41,348 bases of DNA from an uncultured Collinsella sp. GTDB taxonomy: Bacteria > Actinomycetota > Coriobacteriia > Coriobacteriales > Coriobacteriaceae. Every line of letters begins with the position of its first letter. The stretch's first letter is position 1. This document shows positions 18,457-26,997 of this stretch, in pieces. The notes beneath the pieces are model-generated. The model was not told the origin of the DNA. It saw only the letters and a list, made by a program, of their open reading frames with translations, and ran no database searches. The translations under genes were made by a program, and so were the position numbers. The stretch is from contig UQXA01000017.1 in the NCBI GenBank assembly GCA_900544865.1, positions 1 to 41,348 on the forward strand, written 5' to 3'.

Positions 18457-18672
18457 TCTCGATCTGTAACAACTACTCGGTAAAAACGGTCCCAGCTGTT
18501 ACAGATTGAGACATACCGGCCCCTCCCCTTGGGTTTATCTCGATCTGTAACATCTAGCAGCTGAAATTCACCTTTGGTGTTACAGATTTAGATGAAATGG
18601 TTAGCTCAGCGGAACCGTCTCGATCTGTAACATCTAACGTCCGAAATCAGCCTCACCCGTTACAGATCGAGA
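18457..18672. repeat. Array of six 15-nt repeats in alternating orientation
   Basis: TCTCGATCTGTAACA occurs at 18457, 18538 and 18618. Its near-complement TGTTACAGATCGAGA follows at 18497, 18578 and 18658 (1, 2 and 1 differences). Each pair makes a 55-base hairpin unit, with 25-base interiors and 25-26-base gaps between units, so repeats recur about every 40 bases. The interiors of units 2 and 3 look related (TCTA-x-C...GAAAT). No ORF crosses the array. It lies between two convergent terminators. Confidence 0.85.
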
Positions 18673-18705
18673 CAAACGACCGGTCAGACAGCCCCAACAC
18701 AAAGA

Positions 18706-18744
18706 AAGGCTCCCCTCTCGCCCAGTGGACGGGAGGGGAGCCTT
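18706..18744. terminator. Terminator of the sugar ABC importer operon
   Basis: Fifteen-base arms AAGGCTCCCCTCTCG / CGGGAGGGGAGCCTT (one G-T pair) with a nine-base loop. Read on the minus strand the stem is followed by TCTTTG, about 70 bases past the ATPase stop at 18813. Confidence 0.8.
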
Positions 18745-18812
18745 ATATGTGACCGCGGCAAAAGGATGGCAATACCGCAGTCGCCCAAAGGGAGGGCCTG
18801 GATGCACCGGGC

Positions 18813-20012
18813 CTAGATAAGGTTCTTGCCAGAGACCTTATCGAAGAGGTGGGTCGCGTTCTTCTCGAACTTGAACCAGATGGTGTCGCCAGCCTTGAGC
18901 GCGCCCTTGGCCTCGAGGTCGACGACGGGGATAATCAGAACAAACTGGCCGTCGGGAGCGGTCACGTGGACATGCTCGGTCGAGCCCATGAGCTCGGTCA
19001 CCTCGACGGTACCCTGGAGCGCACCCTCCTCGTCCTTGTCGGCAAGCAGAATCTGCTCGGGGCGCACGCCGGCCGTGATCTCCTTCACGTCGCCGCCGTC
19101 CCAGTTGAGAGCAAGCTGAGCGCAGGTCTCGGGAGCGAGCGCCACATTCATGTCCTCGGTCTTGACGGTAAAGCCGTTGCCCGAGTGCACCAGCTGGGCA
19201 TCGAAGAAGTTCATCTGCGGCACGCCGATAAAGCCGGCGACGAAGATGTTCGCGGGGTGGTTGAAGACCTCCTGCGGGGTGGCGATCTGCTGGACGACGC
19301 CGTCCTTCATGACCACGATACGATCGCCGAGGGTCATGGCCTCGGTCTGGTCGTGGGTAACGTAGATAAAGGTGCCCTTGATCTCGTGACGCAGCTTGAT
19401 GAGCTCGGCACGCATTTGGTTACGGAGCTTGGCGTCCAGGTTAGACAGCGGCTCGTCCATCAGGAAGACCTTGGGGTCACGCACGATGGCGCGGCCGATG
19501 GCGACGCGCTGACGCTGACCGCCCGAGAGCGCCTTGGGCTTACGGTCGAGGTACTCGGTAATGCCCAGGATCTCGGCAGCAGAGCGAACCTTACGGTCGA
19601 TCTCGTCCTTGGGGACCTTCTTGAGCTCAAGCGTAAACGCCATGTTCTCGTACACCGTCATATTGGGGTACAGAGCATAGCTCTGGAACACCATGGCAAT
19701 GTCGCGGTCCTTGGGCGCCACGTCGTTGACGCGCTTGCCGTCGATGAGCACGTCGCCCGAAGTGATGTCCTCCAGGCCAGCGACCATGCGCATCGTCGTG
19801 GACTTGCCGCAGCCAGACGGGCCAACGAGAACGACAAACTCCTGGTCATGCACGGTGAGATTAAAGTCCTCTACCGCGAGCACGCCGTCCTCGGTAACCT
19901 TGAGGTTGTGCTTCTTCTCCTCGGTCTTCTTCTTTTTGCCAAAGAAGCCCTTCTTTTTGGACTCGTTGTTGGGATACACCTTCTGAACATGTTTGAGAAC
20001 GATCTCGGCCAT
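18813..20012 (-). CDS. Sugar ABC transporter ATPase (MalK/MsmK/UgpC family)
   Basis: A 399-residue ATPase: Walker A GPSGCGKSTT, Q-loop VFQSYALYPNMTVYENMAF, signature LSGGQRQRVAIGRA, Walker B VFLMDEPLSNLDAKLR, H-loop YVTHDQTEA and a C-terminal TOBE/regulatory domain (about 250-399, with ITAGVRPEQILLAD). An unusual Lys-rich insert (about residues 14-35, KKKGFFGKKKKTEEKKH) sits between the first strand and the Walker A. It is the last gene of a four-gene importer unit, 68 bases after the second permease. In many Firmicutes and Actinobacteria such ATPases energise several sugar importers; here the adjacent one is the obvious partner. Confidence 0.93.
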   Translation of the reverse strand: MAEIVLKHVQKVYPNNESKKKGFFGKKKKTEEKKHNLKVTEDGVLAVEDFNLTVHDQEFVVLVGPSGCGKSTTMRMVAGLEDITSGDVLIDGKRVNDVAPKDRDIAMVFQSYALYPNMTVYENMAFTLELKKVPKDEIDRKVRSAAEILGITEYLDRKPKALSGGQRQRVAIGRAIVRDPKVFLMDEPLSNLDAKLRNQMRAELIKLRHEIKGTFIYVTHDQTEAMTLGDRIVVMKDGVVQQIATPQEVFNHPANIFVAGFIGVPQMNFFDAQLVHSGNGFTVKTEDMNVALAPETCAQLALNWDGGDVKEITAGVRPEQILLADKDEEGALQGTVEVTELMGSTEHVHVTAPDGQFVLIIPVVDLEAKGALKAGDTIWFKFEKNATHLFDKVSGKNLI

Positions 20013-20030
20013 GTCTTTACCTTTCGATAT

Positions 20031-20055
20031 GCGGCGCCGCGCTGAGGGGCGCCGC
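20031..20055 (-). other. Intercistronic hairpin before the ATPase gene
   Basis: GCGGCGCC / GGCGCCGC, eight perfect pairs with a nine-base loop, between the second permease and the ATPase. It could set transcript stability within the importer operon. Confidence 0.5.
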
Positions 20056-20080
20056 AGAAACTTGCAAAACAGTTACGGCA

Positions 20081-20920
20081 TCAGCCCTTGACGGCACCTG
20101 CCACCACGCCGTCGATGATGTACTTCTGGCAGAGGATGTACATGATGACGATGGGGATAACGACCATCATGATGCAGGCCATCATGGGACCGAGCTCGAC
20201 GTGGCCGTAGCCGCCGCGGAAGTACTGGATCAAGATAGGAATGGTCCTGTACTTGGTGGAGTCGAGGGTAAGGTAGGGCAGCAGATAGTCGTTCCAGACC
20301 CACATGGTCTCGAGAATGCCGACCGAAAGATAGGTGGGCTTCATGATGGGAAGGACGATCTTAAAGAACACCTGAACCGGGTTGCAGCCGTCGATCATGG
20401 CCGCCTCTTCGATCTCGAGCGGAATGTTCTTTACAAAGCCGGCGAACATAAAGACCGCCAGGCCCGCGCCAAAGCCAAGATAGATAAAGCAGATGTTGAA
20501 CGGCGTGTTAAAGCCGATGCGGTCCGCCAAATTGGACAGCGTGAACATGAGCATTTGGAAGGGCACGACCATCGAGAAGACGAACAGGTAATAGAAGAAG
20601 TTCGAGATCTTGTTGTTGACACGGACTACGTACCAAGCGCACATGGAGCAGCACACCAAGATCAGAACGACCGACGTGACCGTGATGATGAGCGAGTACA
20701 TAAACGCCGAGGCAAAGCCCTGCTCGTTAAGAGCGTGCACGTAGTTTGCGAGACCGTTGAACGTCTCGGGCGTGAGCAGATCGAATGCCGTGGTGGTGCT
20801 GATTGCAGTTGCCTTTTTAAAGGAATTGAGCGCAATCATGAACACGGGGTAGATCCATGCGAGCGACAGGATCGTAAAGAAAATCGAGAGCGCGCGGTTG
20901 ATAGCCTTATCGCGTTTCAT
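20081..20920 (-). CDS. Sugar ABC transporter permease, MalG type
   Basis: A 279-residue inner-membrane permease with six predicted spans. The EAA loop EEAAMIDGCNPVQVFFKIVL-P, which docks the ATPase, is conserved, and the N-terminal TM-plus-cytoplasmic layout and C-terminal DGVVAGAVKG are typical of CUT1 family MalG-like subunits. Its ATG shares a base with the stop of the MalF-like gene (TAATG), so the two permeases are coupled. Confidence 0.92.
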   Translation of the reverse strand: MKRDKAINRALSIFFTILSLAWIYPVFMIALNSFKKATAISTTTAFDLLTPETFNGLANYVHALNEQGFASAFMYSLIITVTSVVLILVCCSMCAWYVVRVNNKISNFFYYLFVFSMVVPFQMLMFTLSNLADRIGFNTPFNICFIYLGFGAGLAVFMFAGFVKNIPLEIEEAAMIDGCNPVQVFFKIVLPIMKPTYLSVGILETMWVWNDYLLPYLTLDSTKYRTIPILIQYFRGGYGHVELGPMMACIMMVVIPIVIMYILCQKYIIDGVVAGAVKG

Positions 20921-21774
20921 TACTGCTGCACCTCCTTGGACCTCGTGGCCTTAAGCTGAATCATGGAGATAGCGACGACCAGGATGCAGAAGATAACTGC
21001 CTTGGCCTGACCGATGCCCTGCCATGCGATACCGGCACGCGAGTAGAACGTGTTGTAGATGTTCAGGGCGAGCATCTCGGTGGAGTGTGCGGGAGCGCCG
21101 CCGGTAAGGGCGAGGTTCTGGTCGAACAGCTTAAAGCCGTTGGTGATGGACAGGAACAGGCAGATGGTGATCGTCGGCATCAGATTGGGGATCTTAACCT
21201 TCCAAAACGTCTGCCATGCCGTGGCGCCGTCGACCTTGGCGGCCTCGATGTAGTCGGACGGAATGGACTGCAGACCAGCGATGTAGATGATCATCATGTA
21301 GCCGACCTGCTGCCACAGGGTCAGGATGATAAGGCCCCAGAAGCCAGCAGCAGAGTTAAGGGCGATGAGCTGGGCGCCCACGTTGGAGAGCAGGCAGTTG
21401 ATCAGAATCTGCCAAATGTAGCCCAGCACGATGCCGCCGATCAGGTTAGGCATGAAGAAGATCGTACGGAAGATGTTGGTGCCCTTGAGCGCCTTGCGGG
21501 TGAGCGCCTGCGCAATGGCCAGGGCGATCACGTTGATGAGCACCGTCGACAGGAAGGCAAACGCCACCGTAAAGAAGAACGACGTGGCAAACTGCGGATC
21601 GGACAGCGCGCGTACGTAGTTCTCGATACCGACAAAGTGCGCGTTACTAATGATAATAAACTGGCAGAACGAGAGATAGAAGCCCTGGATAAAAGGGATC
21701 ACGAACCCGATCATAAACGCCAGACACGTGGGCAGCATAAAGAGCGGCCACCAGCGCTTGAGTGCTTTGCCCAT
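20920..21774 (-). CDS. Sugar ABC transporter permease, MalF type
   Basis: A 284-residue CUT1-family permease with six spans and the EAA loop EAAKVDGATAWQTFWKVKIPN. It lacks the long periplasmic P2 loop of enterobacterial MalF, as is normal for Gram-positive homologues (MsmF/UgpA-like). It pairs with the 20081-20920 product to form the channel. It lies downstream of the binding-protein gene, separated by an 87-base gap containing a strong hairpin. Confidence 0.92.
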   Translation of the reverse strand: MGKALKRWWPLFMLPTCLAFMIGFVIPFIQGFYLSFCQFIIISNAHFVGIENYVRALSDPQFATSFFFTVAFAFLSTVLINVIALAIAQALTRKALKGTNIFRTIFFMPNLIGGIVLGYIWQILINCLLSNVGAQLIALNSAAGFWGLIILTLWQQVGYMMIIYIAGLQSIPSDYIEAAKVDGATAWQTFWKVKIPNLMPTITICLFLSITNGFKLFDQNLALTGGAPAHSTEMLALNIYNTFYSRAGIAWQGIGQAKAVIFCILVVAISMIQLKATRSKEVQQ

Positions 21775-21794
21775 AAAAGGGTCCTTTCAATATG

Positions 21795-21830
21795 CAGGGG
21801 GCGGGCAAACCAACGTCTGCCCGCCCCCTG
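21795..21830 (-). other. Intercistronic hairpin between binding-protein and permease genes
   Basis: Thirteen perfect GC pairs CAGGGGGCGGGCA / TGCCCGCCCCCTG with a ten-base loop and no U-run on the minus strand. Its position matches the malE-malF hairpins of other bacteria, which stabilise the upstream message so that far more binding protein than permease is made. Confidence 0.7.
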
Positions 21831-21861
21831 TCGCTAATCAGATAGCTTGGGCAGCAACTGC

Positions 21862-23178
21862 TTACTCGGAAGCGGCCTTCTCGGTCTTCCAGCCATCGAC
21901 GAAGGCGTTCTTGACGCCGTCCCACTTGCTGTTATCGGCAGCGTAGGCAATCAGAGCCTGCTTGAGGTTCTTCTTCCACTCCTCGGAGGGAATGTAGACG
22001 AAGTCCCAAGCGACGGTCTTCTTGCCGTCCTTGGCCATGGCAACGGCCTGCTGCGAGAAGACGTTGGTGGTCTCCTTGGCGCTCTTGAACGGAGCGGTCA
22101 GACCCATCTTGTCGGCGATGATGCTGGTCGGGGTGTCAGCGGTGACGCACCAATACATGAAGTCCTCGGTGGCCTTCTGGGCATCCTCGGAAGCCTGGGA
22201 ACTGACGCACCAGTAGTTCTCGCCGCCGGAGCACAGGCCCTGGTTCTCCTCGCCGTCAACACCGATGTAGATGGGCATCATGCCAATCTGATCGTCGGTC
22301 ATGCCGGCCTTGACGAGGTCAGAGTAGGCCCAAGAGCCGTTCTGGTAGAAGACGGCCTTGCCGGTTGCGAACTCGTTGGTGGCGTCGTCGCCGGTCTTGG
22401 AAGCAAGCTGCGAAGGATCGCAGGTGGAGTCGGTGATGTACAGGTCGAAGATCTGCTTGTAGTTGTCGAGGAACTCACCCTTGATCTCGTCGTCCTCCTG
22501 GTTGTGCTCCTTCTCAAACTCGTAGTAGAGCGGCATGTTGGCAAGGTGGGTGGTGTAGCGCCAGCTGGAGGAGTCGTCCATGCCGGCGGAAGTGAAGGCA
22601 CCCTCGACACCAAGCTCGTCCTTGCGGGCCTGGATGTCGTCGGCACAAGCCTTCAGCTTGTCGAAGGAGTTGATGTCCTCGGCCTTGTAGCCAGCCTTCT
22701 CGAGCAGCTGCTTGTTGTAAATAATGCCGAAGCTCTCCTGAACCCAGTCGATGCACACATCCTTGCCGTCGGACTGCAGAGCCAGGGAGTCGTCAATGAG
22801 CTCACCGCGGAGCTTGGTATCGGACAGGTCGGCGCAGTAATCCTTCCAGTTCTTAAGACCGGTGGGGCCGTTGACCTGGAACAGGGTCGGAGCGGAGCTC
22901 TTGGACATCTCGGACTTGAGCTTCTCCTCGTAGGTGTTGGAGGCGGCGGTCACGATCTTGACCTCGACGCCCTTCTCCTTCTTGTACGCCTTGGCGATCT
23001 CCTTCCACTCCTTGTCGACCTCGGGCTTGAATTGGAGGAAGTAGACCTCGGCAGCGTCACCAGAAGCAGAGGAGCCGGAGCCGGCGGAGCCACCGCAGCC
23101 CACGAGACCCAGACCAAGAACCGCAGCCGCGGAACCAGCAAAGCCCAGGAACTGCCTTCTGCTCATTTCGTTCTTCAT
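21862..23178 (-). CDS. Sugar ABC transporter substrate-binding lipoprotein
   Basis: A 438-residue family 1 extracellular solute-binding protein (MalE/MsmE-like). The N-terminus MSRRQFLGF has twin arginines and a hydrophobic core ending in lipobox LVGC (C28), so the mature protein is lipid-anchored outside the membrane. A Gly/Ser linker precedes the binding domain. Family features include LFQVNGPTGLKNW, GKDVCIDWVQESFGIIYN and GKAVFYQNGSWAYSDL. ATG 23178 is chosen over ATG 23196 because AGGGTGG precedes it at proper spacing. The likely cargo is maltodextrin or another alpha-glucoside, from the neighbouring malQ and glgP; ligand residues were not checked. It is first in the importer operon. Confidence 0.93.
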   Translation of the reverse strand: MKNEMSRRQFLGFAGSAAAVLGLGLVGCGGSAGSGSSASGDAAEVYFLQFKPEVDKEWKEIAKAYKKEKGVEVKIVTAASNTYEEKLKSEMSKSSAPTLFQVNGPTGLKNWKDYCADLSDTKLRGELIDDSLALQSDGKDVCIDWVQESFGIIYNKQLLEKAGYKAEDINSFDKLKACADDIQARKDELGVEGAFTSAGMDDSSSWRYTTHLANMPLYYEFEKEHNQEDDEIKGEFLDNYKQIFDLYITDSTCDPSQLASKTGDDATNEFATGKAVFYQNGSWAYSDLVKAGMTDDQIGMMPIYIGVDGEENQGLCSGGENYWCVSSQASEDAQKATEDFMYWCVTADTPTSIIADKMGLTAPFKSAKETTNVFSQQAVAMAKDGKKTVAWDFVYIPSEEWKKNLKQALIAYAADNSKWDGVKNAFVDGWKTEKAASE

Positions 23179-23286
23179 TACAATCCACCCTTTCACACCG
23201 TGGCGGCACCCTTTGCCGCCGCCTTCGGAGATTGGCTCGGGGACTTTGCCCCTTTTGCTGATTTGTACAATACGCTATTTGGCTAG

Positions 23287-23373
23287 TTGTTTGAACAAGT
23301 ATTACTAGAGCGGTAGAAAAACTTCGGTGAACGGTAATTTCAACTTGATACTTGACAAGTTTTGTATAAACAA
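23287..23373 (-). promoter_or_regulatory. Two GntR-type operators before the importer operon
   Basis: TTGTTTGAACAA (23287-23298) and TTGTATAAACAA (23362-23373) each match the palindrome TTGTTTAAACAA at 11 of 12 positions. They lie 109 and 184 bases upstream of the binding-protein start, spaced to bracket a promoter. TTGTCA, on the minus strand near 23353-23358, is a possible -35. The remainder of 23197-23392 holds no gene. Confidence 0.55.
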
Positions 23374-23392
23374 TTATTTGTTATCTAATGCA

Positions 23393-23445
23393 GAGAAAAC
23401 GCCCGGTCAAGCCGATGTACCGTCGGTTTGACCGGGCGTTTTCTC
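23393..23445. terminator. Terminator after the GntR gene
   Basis: Eighteen perfect pairs GAGAAAACGCCCGGTCAA / TTGACCGGGCGTTTTCTC, with a further small CCGA/TCGG stem in the loop. A-rich and U-rich ends make it active in both directions. It lies 39 bases past the regulator stop at 23485. Confidence 0.9.
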
Positions 23446-23484
23446 TTTGAGGCCATGAGTCTCGTCAGGCTGCGAGCTAGCCGG

Positions 23485-24204
23485 CTATCGCTTGGAATTG
23501 ACGCGGTAATGGAAGATCTCGGGGTGTGTGCGAGTGTGCGTCACCTCAAACAAGATGCCATCCGAGGTGTACGACTGACTCTCCATGACGGCAACGCAGT
23601 TGTATTTGCCGAGGTCAAGATAGCTGCAGTCCTCATCGTTGGCGAGCTCGACACTCACCGTACGACGGCTCGCCATCACTTTGACACCGCGCTTGTGCTC
23701 CAGATAGCCGTAAATAGAATCTGCCGCGATCTCGGGAGTCAGGCCCTTGGCGATCGACGCCAAAAAATAGCCATGGTCCACTTGGCGCGCGTTGCCGTTG
23801 AGGCTTCGGACACGCACTACGCGAATCAACTCCTCGCCCGCCTTAAAGCCCAGGTGACGAGAGAGTTGCTCGGTGCAAACCAGATGTTCGAAAGACTTAA
23901 CGTCCGTCGATGCAACGGCATTGTTGCGCTTTGCAAACTCGCCAAACGACTCAACCTCTTCGAGTGCGCCCAACATGTCGGTTTCGCCCTTAAGCCAAAT
24001 AACGCGCACGCCCTTGCCGTGTATGGGCTGCACAAACATCCCGTCGGCCAGCATGCTCAAAGCGCGGCGGACGGTATTGCGCGTGCAGCCAAATTCCGCG
24101 GTCAGCTCGGCTTCGGTTGGCAGCATCTCCTGAAACGCATAGGTCCCATTAATGATGCGCGAGCGTATTTCTCGGTAGATTCCTTCGTATATCGCTTTTG
24201 GCAT
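23485..24204 (-). CDS. GntR-family regulator with UTRA sugar-sensing domain (TreR-like)
   Basis: A 239-residue regulator. The winged helix (residues 1-70: YEGIYREIRSRIINGTYAF, LPTEAELTAEFGCTRNTVRR, GKGVRVI) is followed by a UTRA effector domain (about 90-235, with HGYFLASIAKGLTPEIAADS and a terminal HYRV motif). HutC/TreR-type members release DNA when a phosphorylated or free sugar binds. It lies between the divergent PTS gene and the importer operon. Repeats of TTGTTTAAACAA near all four neighbouring units are its likely sites, which implies control of alpha-glucoside uptake. The effector is unknown; trehalose 6-phosphate or maltose 6-phosphate would fit the PTS next door. Confidence 0.88.
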   Translation of the reverse strand: MPKAIYEGIYREIRSRIINGTYAFQEMLPTEAELTAEFGCTRNTVRRALSMLADGMFVQPIHGKGVRVIWLKGETDMLGALEEVESFGEFAKRNNAVASTDVKSFEHLVCTEQLSRHLGFKAGEELIRVVRVRSLNGNARQVDHGYFLASIAKGLTPEIAADSIYGYLEHKRGVKVMASRRTVSVELANDEDCSYLDLGKYNCVAVMESQSYTSDGILFEVTHTRTHPEIFHYRVNSKR

Positions 24205-24258
24205 TGTTTCACCTCTACATTATTCATTTCCGGCTAGGCACGATAGCATTTCTTAAAG

Positions 24259-24392
24259 TTGTTTAAACCGAATATCGGTAAAGCGACAGGATTTAACCGT
24301 TGACGGTTTCTGTCATGCCCAAATCGGTTTCGCTCAAAACTGCCGGTACGACAATCGTCTGGTCCTCTACAATGAATCCATTGTTTAAACGT
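24259..24392 (+). promoter_or_regulatory. PTS-gene promoter region with two GntR-type operators
   Basis: TTGTTTAAACCG (24259-24270) and TTGTTTAAACGT (24381-24392) each match the palindrome at 10 of 12 positions. TACAAT at 24368-24373 could be the -10 of the PTS gene, placing the second site over the transcription start as expected for repression. The first site lies 55 bases before the regulator gene, consistent with autoregulation. Confidence 0.5.
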
Positions 24393-24433
24393 TTCCCCAC
24401 GCGCAACGCGCCTCGATATTCGGAAGGCAGAAC

Positions 24434-26884
24434 ATGCTGCAAAAAATCCAACGCTTTGGCGGGGCAATGTTCGCGCCCGCCATGCTGTTTTCTATATCAG
24501 GCCTCATGGTCGGCGTCTCCGCTCTCGCAACGACTGCGGACATCGTCGGCGATCTCGCCGTATACGGAACCCCTTGGTACGTTTTTTGGACCATCATCCA
24601 GCGCGGCTCGTGGACGGTCTTTAAACGCCTCCCGCTCCTTTTTGCCGTAGCGCTGCCCATCGGTCTTGCCCAAAAACAACCGGCTCGTTGCTGTCTCGAG
24701 GCTCTCGTCGCCTATTTTGCCTACTGCTTCTTTTTGAGCGAGATCATTAAGCTGAGCGGAGACAACCTTGGACTTGAGTACCCGTCATCTTTGACCTCCG
24801 CCAGCGGTATCACCGTCATCGACGGCATCAAGACGCTCGACACCGGCATTATCGGCCCGCTGGCGGTATCGGCAACCGTCGTTGCCATCCATGACCGCTT
24901 CTACGATGCCAAGGTTCCCGATTGGCTCGGCACCTTCTCGGGCTCCTCGCTGGTCTACCTCATCAGCTTTTTTGCCGTGTTTGCCCTTGCTGCTATCTCG
25001 GCCGCCATCGTGCCCTACGTATACGATGTAACCGATACGCTGCGTCACGCGCTTGCAGGCGTCGGTCCCTTTGGCGTGGGCATCTTTGTCTTTTTAGAAC
25101 GAGCACTCGAGCCCTTTGGCCTGCACCACCTGCTCTACATGCCGATCTACTACGACAACCTGGTCATTAACGACGGCATCTACGCCACGTGGAGCAGTTT
25201 GCTCCCCATCCTCTCCCATAGCACGCGCCCCCTTAATGAGCTTGCGCCGTGGGCCGGTTTTACCGCCACCGGCTGGGTCAAGCTCTTTGGCCTTCCTGCC
25301 ATCGCAGCTGCGTTCTACTCCACCGCAAAACCCGAGCGCCGCGCCGGCCTCAGGGTCATCCTTGTTCCCGCCATCATCGCCTCGGTGGTTTGCGGCGTTA
25401 CCGAGCCACTCGAGTTTCTCTTTATGTTCACCCACCCCGGGCTCTTTTTGCTCTACGCCGTCTTATCGTCTTGCCTTGCCACAACCATGAATCTCTTTGG
25501 CATCGTCGGCATCTTCTCGGGCGGCCTGATGGAGATGGCAGCCTTCAACTTTATTCCGCTCATGCGCACGCATGCCGGTGCCTATCTTTTGGCGCTCGGT
25601 ATCGGCCTTGCCTTTAGCCTCATCTTTTTTGTTAGTTTTCGAGCACTCATCTTGGTCTATGACCTTAAGACACCGGGCCGCGAGGATCATGTTGCCAATC
25701 GCGCGGCAATCGATTGTTTAACGGGAAGCGACTTTGCCAAAGAGCAATCCCCCAATGACGAGGTCGATAGTCGATCCGATCAAGATCACGTCCTCGCTGA
25801 GCGGGTAATTCAGCTTTTAGGTGGCGTTGGCAATATCGTGGGCGCAACCAACTGCGCCACGCGCCTGCGCGTCGAGGTCGCAGACCCTTCCATCGTTGCA
25901 GATAACGCGTCGTTTGTCGCGGTGGGCGCCAAGGGCCTCATCATTACGGGCAAGACCGCCCAGGTGGTCATCGGCATCTCCGTTCCCCGCGTTAAAGAGC
26001 ATTTTGACCAGATCATGGGCCTCGAGCCGGAATTTGTGCCCACCACCTCGGCCTCCCCTGCCGCCAGCGCAGCCCATAAGCGCGGCGATATTTGCTTCTT
26101 CGATATCGACGGAACGCTCGCCTGGCAAGACCCCAGGCTCGCCCAAGACCTTCCCGAAGACGAGCGGGACCTCTCCCCCTATCCCAACGAGGCGGTTTCG
26201 CAGGCAATCCGCGAGTTTGTCGCCAACGGCAACATGGCCTTTATCTGCACGGGACGTACCCTCAGCTGCATCCACCCCAAACTTCTTGAGCTGCCTTGGA
26301 CCGGCATCGTCTGTCTTGCGGGCGGTTACGCCGAGATCAACGGACACGCAATTCGCGATCTGTCGATGACGCCCAGCATGCTGCAGCATCTTGCCCCCTA
26401 CCTTGAGCAATCGGGCGAGGTCATCCGCTTTGAGGGCCTCAACGGCGTCGTGCGCATGAGTGCCGATGCGCCCGATGCTCCCGGATACGCGCGCACCCTG
26501 GGCGACGCAGTCACGCAGCTGCAACATTACAGTGTCTACAAGATCTTGATGTCTACATCGCTCGCCAACCACATCGCTCAAGATAAGGCACTTGAGCCGC
26601 TGCTGTGCTTTAACGAGCTCGAACTCGAGGTAACCGAAATCTCGCCCCGCGAATGCACGAAGCGCGGGGGCATCCAGTCTGTACTCGACGCCCTCGACCC
26701 CCACCACGGAACCGTATACGGCATTGGCGACGCCAGCAATGACGTCTCGCTGATGAACGCCGTCGATGTCGGTATCGCCATGGGCAATGCGCCGGACTAT
26801 CTCAAGGATAAGGCCGATTACGTGACCGACACCGTCGATCATGACGGTGTCGTTGCGGCGCTCGAGCATTTTAGGCTGATTTAG
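24434..26884 (+). CDS. PTS sugar permease EIIC-EIIB fused to a HAD (Cof-type) phosphatase
   Basis: An 816-residue three-domain protein. Residues 1 to about 410 are a glucose/maltose-family EIIC with about ten spans and the substrate loop VTEPLEFLFMF. Residues about 455-525 are EIIB with phospho-Cys C474 in NIVGATNCATRLRV. Residues about 552-816 are a HAD hydrolase with nucleophile FFDIDGT (D557, D559), FICTGRT and GIGDASNDVSLM, the Cof/sucrose-phosphatase type. It would import and phosphorylate a sugar and could remove the phosphate at once. No EIIA domain is present, so it must borrow one. The frame is continuous, with no stop between domains. The start follows GAAGGCAG. Confidence 0.88.
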   Translation: MLQKIQRFGGAMFAPAMLFSISGLMVGVSALATTADIVGDLAVYGTPWYVFWTIIQRGSWTVFKRLPLLFAVALPIGLAQKQPARCCLEALVAYFAYCFFLSEIIKLSGDNLGLEYPSSLTSASGITVIDGIKTLDTGIIGPLAVSATVVAIHDRFYDAKVPDWLGTFSGSSLVYLISFFAVFALAAISAAIVPYVYDVTDTLRHALAGVGPFGVGIFVFLERALEPFGLHHLLYMPIYYDNLVINDGIYATWSSLLPILSHSTRPLNELAPWAGFTATGWVKLFGLPAIAAAFYSTAKPERRAGLRVILVPAIIASVVCGVTEPLEFLFMFTHPGLFLLYAVLSSCLATTMNLFGIVGIFSGGLMEMAAFNFIPLMRTHAGAYLLALGIGLAFSLIFFVSFRALILVYDLKTPGREDHVANRAAIDCLTGSDFAKEQSPNDEVDSRSDQDHVLAERVIQLLGGVGNIVGATNCATRLRVEVADPSIVADNASFVAVGAKGLIITGKTAQVVIGISVPRVKEHFDQIMGLEPEFVPTTSASPAASAAHKRGDICFFDIDGTLAWQDPRLAQDLPEDERDLSPYPNEAVSQAIREFVANGNMAFICTGRTLSCIHPKLLELPWTGIVCLAGGYAEINGHAIRDLSMTPSMLQHLAPYLEQSGEVIRFEGLNGVVRMSADAPDAPGYARTLGDAVTQLQHYSVYKILMSTSLANHIAQDKALEPLLCFNELELEVTEISPRECTKRGGIQSVLDALDPHHGTVYGIGDASNDVSLMNAVDVGIAMGNAPDYLKDKADYVTDTVDHDGVVAALEHFRLI

Positions 26885-26997
26885 GCACGCTCCATCAAAC
26901 GCACGCCCGTTGTCCTAAATCGCCAAAACTGCCGCGCCAAACGCCCTGATGTGGCAATATGTTGTCTGCATATTGCATCAATGCAACCTCAGAAAGA

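Noticed and set aside
18457..18672. CRISPR array
   Set aside because: Repeats are only 15 bases and alternate in orientation, spacers are 25 bases, and no cas genes are near.
18849..20045. 398-codon plus-strand open frame opposite the sugar ATPase
   Set aside because: Shadow; the minus strand holds a complete ATPase with all motifs.
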